Part shown: one piece after another, positions 56,099 through 64,000 of the stretch | How the letters are laid out: each line of letters begins with the position of its first letter | How positions within the stretch are numbered: position 1 is the first letter of the stretch | Source of the DNA: Roseovarius mucosus | GTDB taxonomy: Bacteria; Pseudomonadota; Alphaproteobacteria; Rhodobacterales; Rhodobacteraceae | DNA: 64,000 nucleotides | Assembly (NCBI RefSeq): GCF_002080415.1 | Contig: NZ_CP020474.1 | Location: 1,351,001 to 1,415,000, forward strand | Direction of reading: 5' to 3' | Translations under genes and position numbers: made by a program | The notes under the pieces: generated by a model | What the model was told of the DNA's origin: nothing | What the model saw: the letters and a program-made list of their open reading frames with translations, nothing else | Databases searched by the model: none

Positions 56099-58234
56099 AT
56101 GACCCAGCCAAATATCAAAAGTTCGCGCGAAGAGCCTACATGGCTGCCCTTTGCTCACGTCTTGATCGAGCGCCTGCGGCTGCATCATGCAGGCCGGGGC
56201 CACCTTGTCTCCGATGCCCAATCGGACAACCAGGAAGGTGACACGGATGATGCGCTCGGTGAGATCTTCCAGCGCTTCAATGACGGCCAACCTGAGCTGG
56301 AGCATCCGGTCGGCATGCCTTTGGCCCCTGTCCCGGCGCGGCAGGTGCTGACCGCCTTGCGGCTGGCGGTGGCGTTCGGATCTGAGGACGCTCTGCGTGC
56401 CGCACAGGACGCGCGGGCGGTGACGATCCTCGCGGATTTCGCCATCGGCGATCTGGAACTTGTCACAGATGTGCTCAAATTCTGCGTGCCCAATGCAGGG
56501 TGGGCGGTGGTTGCACCGCCCATCACGGAGGGCGCGGTCAGCGCATCGCAGGCGCTGCGGTTTGCGGTCCTCATAGAGGCGGCGATGGATCTCTATTCAT
56601 CGGCGCTGATCCTCTGCCCGATGGGCGCGCCGCTGCCAGAGCATATCCGGCAAGCGGGTCTGCCGCTCTGGCGACTGCCGCCCGTGTCGCGCGAGATACT
56701 GATGGCACAGCTGCGAGCGGGCGATCTTGGCGTCGCGCTGACGGATGAAGCGGCCTTCCGGCTGGCCCTGCCGGATGACGCACGGCTGGCCAAGCTCAGC
56801 ACCGCCCATGTCTGCACCGCCCTGCGCGGTCCCACATTGCCAGACGTGAGCGCACGGCTGGCCGCGATGACGCTGACCGACCGCAAAGATGTGCCCCGTC
56901 TCGAAGAGATGACCGGCGACAGCCCTGCCCTTTTGACGGCGCGGCGTCTGGTTGCCGATCTTCTGCTTTGGAAAGCCGGTCAGGTCGCATGGTCTGAGCT
57001 CTCTCGGTCGATCCTGTTTTACGGCCCACCCGGAACCGGCAAGACGTGGCTGGCGCGCGCAATGAGCGCCGGCGCGGGCCTTGCTTGCGTCACCGGCAGC
57101 TTCGCGGAATGGCAGGCGGCGGGCCACTTGGGCGATATGCTGCGCGAGATGCGCAAGACCTTTGCCGAGGCGCGGAGCCGCGCGCCCTGCCTTCTTTTCA
57201 TCGACGAGATCGATGCCGTCGGATCACGAGCCAGCCGCGACCCCCACAATTCCAACTATCGCACCCAAGTGATCAATGCGTTCTTGGGTGAGATGAACGC
57301 CATAGCGCTTCACGAGGGCGTGATCGTGGTGGGCGCGTGCAATTTTATCGACCGCATCGATCCGGCGGTCCTGCGCGCCGGTCGTTTCGATCTCAAGATC
57401 AAGGTGCCGCTTCCGGATGCTGCGGGCCTGCTCGCCCTTCTGCGCCGCCATCTGCGTGACGAGATCGCCGATGAGGATCTCACCGCTCTCGCCCGTGCAT
57501 CCGTCGGCTGCAGCCCGGCCGAGATCGACGCGGCCATCCGCGGCGCACGCTCGGATGCGCGACATGCGGGAACGGGACTGAGCGTTGCGATGCTCTACGC
57601 GCAGCTCGACATCGACATGGCCAACGACACCCCCGCCCGGATCTGGCGCGTCGCCGTGCATGAGGCGGGTCACGCCATTGTGGGTGCCGCCCTTGGCCTC
57701 GGTCGGATCACCAGCCTGAAGATCACGCCAACGGGCGGCGAGATCCTGCGCAGCCCCGTCCGGTCGGAAAGCTTGCTCACGGATCTCGAGGCCGAGATCG
57801 CCTATAGCCTCGCCGGGCGCGCGGCGGAGCGTCTGGTCTTGGGGTCGATTTCGGCGGGCGCGGGTGGCCCCGCGACTTCAGATCTGGCCAAGGCCACCGA
57901 ATGCGCTCTGGGGATCGAGACGGTCTACGGCCTTGGGTCCGAAGGCCCGGTCTGGCATGACGCGCCCGAGGCATTGATGCTGCAAAACGCCCATCTGCGC
58001 GGCCGGGTGCGCCAACGCATCGAGCGCGCCGAGAAGCGCGCCGGCGTGATCTTGGCGCAGCACCGCGCCATGCTGGAGGGCTTGGCGCGCGCCTTGTGGC
58101 AGGAGCGCAGCCTGAACAGCGACCAGATCGCGGCACATCTGCGTGATATCCGCGAAGTGACAGCCTCGGCAATGGCCGAGGGCAACCGTCAAGACCCGGA
58201 GCAGGCTGACATAATGCACTCAGAGTCCCGTTGA
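56099..58234 (+). CDS. soluble FtsH-like AAA+ metalloprotease
   Basis: A 711-aa AAA+ protease resembling FtsH without its membrane anchor. The AAA domain has Walker A GPPGTGKT (309-316), Walker B CLLFIDEIDAVGSRASRDPH and the second-region-of-homology segment RIDPAVLRAGRFDLKI. The M41 peptidase domain has HEAGH (521-525) and the likely third zinc ligand D595 in TSDLAKATECA. Residues 1-290 are a long N-terminal domain with no transmembrane segment and no family I know. GGGAG precedes the ATG at 56099. Central gene of the element operon. Confidence 0.85.
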   Translation: MTQPNIKSSREEPTWLPFAHVLIERLRLHHAGRGHLVSDAQSDNQEGDTDDALGEIFQRFNDGQPELEHPVGMPLAPVPARQVLTALRLAVAFGSEDALRAAQDARAVTILADFAIGDLELVTDVLKFCVPNAGWAVVAPPITEGAVSASQALRFAVLIEAAMDLYSSALILCPMGAPLPEHIRQAGLPLWRLPPVSREILMAQLRAGDLGVALTDEAAFRLALPDDARLAKLSTAHVCTALRGPTLPDVSARLAAMTLTDRKDVPRLEEMTGDSPALLTARRLVADLLLWKAGQVAWSELSRSILFYGPPGTGKTWLARAMSAGAGLACVTGSFAEWQAAGHLGDMLREMRKTFAEARSRAPCLLFIDEIDAVGSRASRDPHNSNYRTQVINAFLGEMNAIALHEGVIVVGACNFIDRIDPAVLRAGRFDLKIKVPLPDAAGLLALLRRHLRDEIADEDLTALARASVGCSPAEIDAAIRGARSDARHAGTGLSVAMLYAQLDIDMANDTPARIWRVAVHEAGHAIVGAALGLGRITSLKITPTGGEILRSPVRSESLLTDLEAEIAYSLAGRAAERLVLGSISAGAGGPATSDLAKATECALGIETVYGLGSEGPVWHDAPEALMLQNAHLRGRVRQRIERAEKRAGVILAQHRAMLEGLARALWQERSLNSDQIAAHLRDIREVTASAMAEGNRQDPEQADIMHSESR

Positions 58235-58386
58235 TCCCATTCCTCCAATAGATCCCCGCATTTTCTGAAGTCCCTCATACCCTTCTCAGAACGATCCCCG
58301 CCCATCACCCGAAGGAATACCAAGATACAGAGTCTGATCACCTCTACCCACCTTGATCTTCTTTCCAATTAATGAGGATGCTCGTA

Positions 58387-58773
58387 ATGACCGCCAAATA
58401 TGACGATAGCTATTTCGACGCGCTGACGCGCCTGGCTTATGATCCGCCACCGATCACCTGCCCCGGCCTCACGGTCAGCGTGATCCGCATCCGCCCGCCC
58501 GGCGCATTCCCCGAGATCTTGGTCGAAGACCAGCTTTATCCGGTGATCGGCGTGACAGCCACCGGATGGCTCTCGACCGCTCAATTGGGCTGGTGCCAAT
58601 ACATCGGTGATCCTGCGCCGCTTCCGCAGATTACCAGAGCATGCAACTTGGCCCAGCAGGAGCTGATCAAGGAGGGGGACAAGCTCAAGGCCGCAATCGC
58701 AAGATATGCGGCACGCGATGATGCCAGCACCGACACCGCATCACGCTATACCCATGCAGGAGCTCGGCCATGA
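58387..58773 (+). CDS. hypothetical protein coupled to a metallophosphoesterase
   Basis: A 128-aa soluble protein, MTAKYDDSYFDALTRLAYDP at the start and a helical, charged C terminus (LAQQELIKEGDKLKAAIARY). No family recognised. The ATG at 58387 has GAGG nine bases upstream; the ATG at 58372 would place the start before that site. Its stop overlaps the phosphoesterase start by four bases (ATGA). Confidence 0.65.
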   Translation: MTAKYDDSYFDALTRLAYDPPPITCPGLTVSVIRIRPPGAFPEILVEDQLYPVIGVTATGWLSTAQLGWCQYIGDPAPLPQITRACNLAQQELIKEGDKLKAAIARYAARDDASTDTASRYTHAGARP

Positions 58774-59594
58774 GCAAAATCCTCATCATTGCGGATCTGC
58801 ATCTCGATATGTGGCTGGCAACCGGGCGGGACCCTCTGGCCGCGCTGGACCCCGAGGTTTGGGCCGGTCTGGAGGCCCTGATCATCGCGGGCGATCTGTC
58901 GAACAAACCGAAAGTCCGCTGGCCAAAACTGCTGGCTCATATCTCGCGCTATATCACGCCAGACCGCATCCATGTCTTTCCCGGCAATCATGATTATTAT
59001 GATCACGTGCTCGACGGTGACGACCGGCTGAACCGGATCTGCACTGAGGCCGGGGCGCGCTTCGTGCAAAAATGCGCGGTGGTGATCGGACGCACCCGCT
59101 TTCTATGCTGCACGCTCTGGACGGATTTCGCGGTGGCGGGTGATCCGGACCTCGCGATGATCCGCGCGCGGGACGCGATGAACGACTATCGCTACATCCG
59201 CATGGCGGCGACCGGACATGGGCGTATTCGCCCGAGCGATACGGCGTTCCTGCACGCCGATCATCGGGCCTGGATCGAGACCCAGCTGTCCACTCCTTTC
59301 GAGGGGCAGACGGTCGTTGTGACCCATCATTGCCCCCACCCCGATCTGATCGGCGAGACGCCCTGTGATCTCGATGGGGTCTACGGCTCTGACCTGCGCG
59401 CGATGATTGATCGGTTCCAGCCCGATGTCTGGCTCTTCGGACATACGCACCATGCGGCCGAGATACGCCAAGGCCGAACCCGGATCCGCAATGTCTCGCT
59501 GGGCTATCCAGGGCAAGTTGCACCCGGCGATGAGGCGGAGCGGCTGAGGTGCGGGATTGTCGATCTGGAGCGATTGAGGGACGAGCCGACATAA
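58770..59594 (+). CDS. calcineurin-like metallophosphoesterase
   Basis: A 274-aa two-metal phosphoesterase. All five motifs are visible: IADLHLD near the N terminus, IIAGDLSNK, VFPGNHDYYDH, VVTHHCPH and LFGHTHHA. It could act on nucleic acid, nucleotides or phosphoprotein; the substrate is not known. Translationally coupled to the 128-aa protein and last gene of the operon that contains the AAA+ protease and the GIY-YIG-like protein. Confidence 0.88.
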   Translation: MSKILIIADLHLDMWLATGRDPLAALDPEVWAGLEALIIAGDLSNKPKVRWPKLLAHISRYITPDRIHVFPGNHDYYDHVLDGDDRLNRICTEAGARFVQKCAVVIGRTRFLCCTLWTDFAVAGDPDLAMIRARDAMNDYRYIRMAATGHGRIRPSDTAFLHADHRAWIETQLSTPFEGQTVVVTHHCPHPDLIGETPCDLDGVYGSDLRAMIDRFQPDVWLFGHTHHAAEIRQGRTRIRNVSLGYPGQVAPGDEAERLRCGIVDLERLRDEPT

Positions 59595-59968
59595 CGGTCA
59601 GGCCAAGTTCTTCGATCCGCAACAAGACGGTGCTCTGAATTAGAAGATGGACCGCGTTTTTTGTTCTTGGGGTTGTTCAGGTGGTTTTGGTTTTTCGGTT
59701 TTTTTGGTTGTTCGGTTTTTGCGGAAGGGAGAGGGTTTTTCCGTTCTTGCAAAGACAGGATGAAGTTGTTTTCAGTTTCTTTGTTTCAGGGCAGGACAGA
59801 AAATACGGATTTTTGGTCTTTTTAAGTTTTTTCTTTTTCTCGGTTATTTCTTTGCCTCGTTTTCAAAGCAAAGTTTGCACCACAGTTTTTCCAACCCATT
59901 GGTTATCCACAGTATTTCAACACCCACCCGCAATTTGATACTCTTTCCTCCGATCCCTGAGGCTCGCC
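59595..59968 (+). other. 374-bp T/G-biased region with a DnaA box
   Basis: No gene is supported. From about 59655 to 59870 the plus strand is strikingly rich in T and G and poor in A and C, with repeated runs such as GGTTTTGGTTTTTCGG, giving strong strand asymmetry. A perfect DnaA box TTATCCACA lies at 59903-59911. It could be an origin or transfer-related region of the mobile element or simply neutral spacer. Confidence 0.5.
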
Positions 59969-60294
59969 ATGCTTTATATTGATCTCAACACCGCCGGACA
60001 GATTTCCGGCCGGATCAACATCAAGATACCCCGCCTGAGCCAGATTCAGGACGGGCAGGAGCACTCGGCCAATGGCACGGGACCGGAAGAGATATGCGCA
60101 AAAGGCGGGGCTGCCAGCAATGGCATTGCCGCCGGGTGCCAGATCATCGTCCGCCACGCCCCCTCCGAACGACCCTATTGCCATGCCCCAAAGTGCCCCG
60201 CATGCTTGCCTTGTTCAGCTCGTGCGCTTGTTGGCACGGCAGGCAGCACTAGCGGATATCGCAGATCAACGCGCCAAAGCGGAGGACTAAACTG

Positions 60295-60295
<1 letters not shown>
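59969..60295 (+). CDS. possible small protein upstream of the recombinase
   Basis: A 108-codon frame with GAGG before its ATG and codon usage that looks coding up to about 60210 (strong G/C third positions), beginning MLYIDLNTAGQISGRINIKI. After that the coding-looking frame shifts to the one holding the 35-aa reading frame at 60183-60290. It may be a real gene with overlapping neighbour or one gene broken by a frameshift. No family recognised. Confidence 0.4.
60183..60290 (+). CDS. possible 35-aa recombinase-associated peptide
   Basis: A short frame starting MPQSAPHACLVQLVRLLARQ and ending QRAKAED, stopping four bases before the recombinase start. Small helical peptides of this type (LVxLVRxLARxAAxxD) precede large serine recombinases in other alphaproteobacterial elements, from memory. 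No good ribosome-binding site at this ATG; an earlier in-frame ATG at 60072 with GGAG upstream would give 72 aa. Confidence 0.4.
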   Translation: MPQSAPHACLVQLVRLLARQAALADIADQRAKAED

Positions 60296-62025
<1,730 letters not shown>

Positions 62026-62069
62026 ACGGTGTATAGTCCTGATTGGTATTGGTTTTCGGACTATTTTAG

Positions 62070-62093
62070 GCGCATGTTTATGCGCTGTTTTTT
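62070..62093 (+). terminator. hairpin with T-run between tRNA-fMet and 5S
   Basis: GCGCAT (62070-62075) pairs with ATGCGC (62080-62085) around GTTT, followed on the plus strand by TGTTTTTT. On the plus strand it could stop recombinase transcripts before they run antisense into the rRNA genes; on the minus strand it may be an RNA processing stem. Confidence 0.55.
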
Positions 62094-62164
62094 GACGCCT
62101 ATTTTATGGGAATAGGGTTTGATCGTTTTTGAGAGATACATGAGTTTTACGAGGCTTTTACCAG

Positions 62165-62280
62165 GTTTGGCAGCGACCTACTCTCCCACGTCTTGAGACG
62201 CAGTACCATTGGCGCGACAGCGCTTAACGGCCGGGTTCGGGATGGGACCGGGTGTTTCGCTTGTGCTATGGCCACCAAAC
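62165..62280 (-). rRNA. 5S ribosomal RNA
   Basis: About 116 bases on the minus strand whose ends pair (GTTTGG at the 5' end with CCAAAC at the 3' end) and which contains the typical GGTCCCATCCCGAACCCGG and GGGAGAGTAGGTCGCTGCC segments. Placed between 23S and tRNA-fMet as in other Rhodobacterales rRNA operons. The 195-bp spacer to 23S holds several imperfect stems but no gene. Confidence 0.95.
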
Positions 62281-62475
62281 CGGGAAAAAGCCTCGTTATG
62301 TGTGTCCTACCGCCCGGAGGGCTACTTGAGGACATTTTTTGTCCTATCGCCTATCGGCTAGTTGAGGACGGGTATCTCCAACCGTCTTGCTCCGGTTGGG
62401 GATTGGTTTCCAAGTCAGTACTCTGTGTTTTGTGTATGCTTTTGATTTGTTCTGTAACAGTCTTGCTATTACTGG

Positions 62476-64000
<1,525 letters not shown>

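Overview
The window is a 64 kb chromosomal segment of a GC-rich alphaproteobacterium, most likely a marine member of Rhodobacterales (Roseobacter group). This rests on the gene content and order (coxB-ctaB-ctaG-coxC-surf1-thrC-M16 peptidase, dprA-topA, glnK-amtB, a Tad pilus locus with CpaB/CpaC/CpaE/CpaF), on an FnrL-type box and an alphaproteobacterial LexA-type box, and on the rRNA operon layout 23S-5S-tRNA-fMet. The genus cannot be fixed from the sequence alone.

Layout. 1-30.8 kb is mostly housekeeping: isoprenoid synthesis (ispH), mismatch repair (mutL) with rmuC, nitrogen sensing and ammonium uptake (glnK-amtB), peptidoglycan synthesis (a PBP1A-type enzyme), outer-membrane lipid maintenance (mlaA-mlaC), a type I secretion ABC/HlyD pair, then a long minus-strand run for aa3-type cytochrome oxidase subunits II and III and their assembly factors, joined by overlaps to thrC, an M16 peptidase and a GNAT acetyltransferase. 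After a divergent promoter region with a perfect FNR box come tldD, a glyoxalase-fold protein, dprA, topA, a 3-oxoacid CoA-transferase pair and a lytic transglycosylase. 31.1-43.1 kb is a Tad (Flp) pilus locus: pilin, CpaB, secretin CpaC, an OmpA-like lipoprotein, CpaE, CpaF, TadB, TadC, TadD, a second TPR lipoprotein, prepilin peptidase CpaA and a linked AAA ATPase. The minor pseudopilins TadE/TadF/TadG are not in the window. An ImuA-like gene with a LexA-type box and a YceI protein follow.

44.6-61.9 kb is accessory DNA with visibly different base composition in parts. It holds (a) a three-gene operon of a small basic protein, a HicA-like mini-protein and a 711-aa ankyrin protein; (b) a three-gene glycan operon: a carbamoyltransferase, a GT32-type glycosyltransferase and an unusual protein joining a GT25-type glycosyltransferase to a GH16-type glycoside hydrolase domain; (c) a regulatory patch with an XRE regulator, a start-less LuxR-type helix-turn-helix fragment and a ribbon-helix-helix protein with direct repeats; (d) an operon of mostly unnamed proteins that includes a GIY-YIG/zinc-ribbon protein, a soluble FtsH-like AAA-metalloprotease and a metallophosphoesterase; and (e) a large serine recombinase whose reading frame runs into the rRNA operon terminator and tRNA-fMet. 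Block (d)+(e) is the best candidate for an undescribed mobile-element-borne system. The window ends in the minus-strand rRNA operon: tRNA-fMet, 5S and the 3' half of 23S.

All family assignments come from reading motifs by eye; no database search was run.
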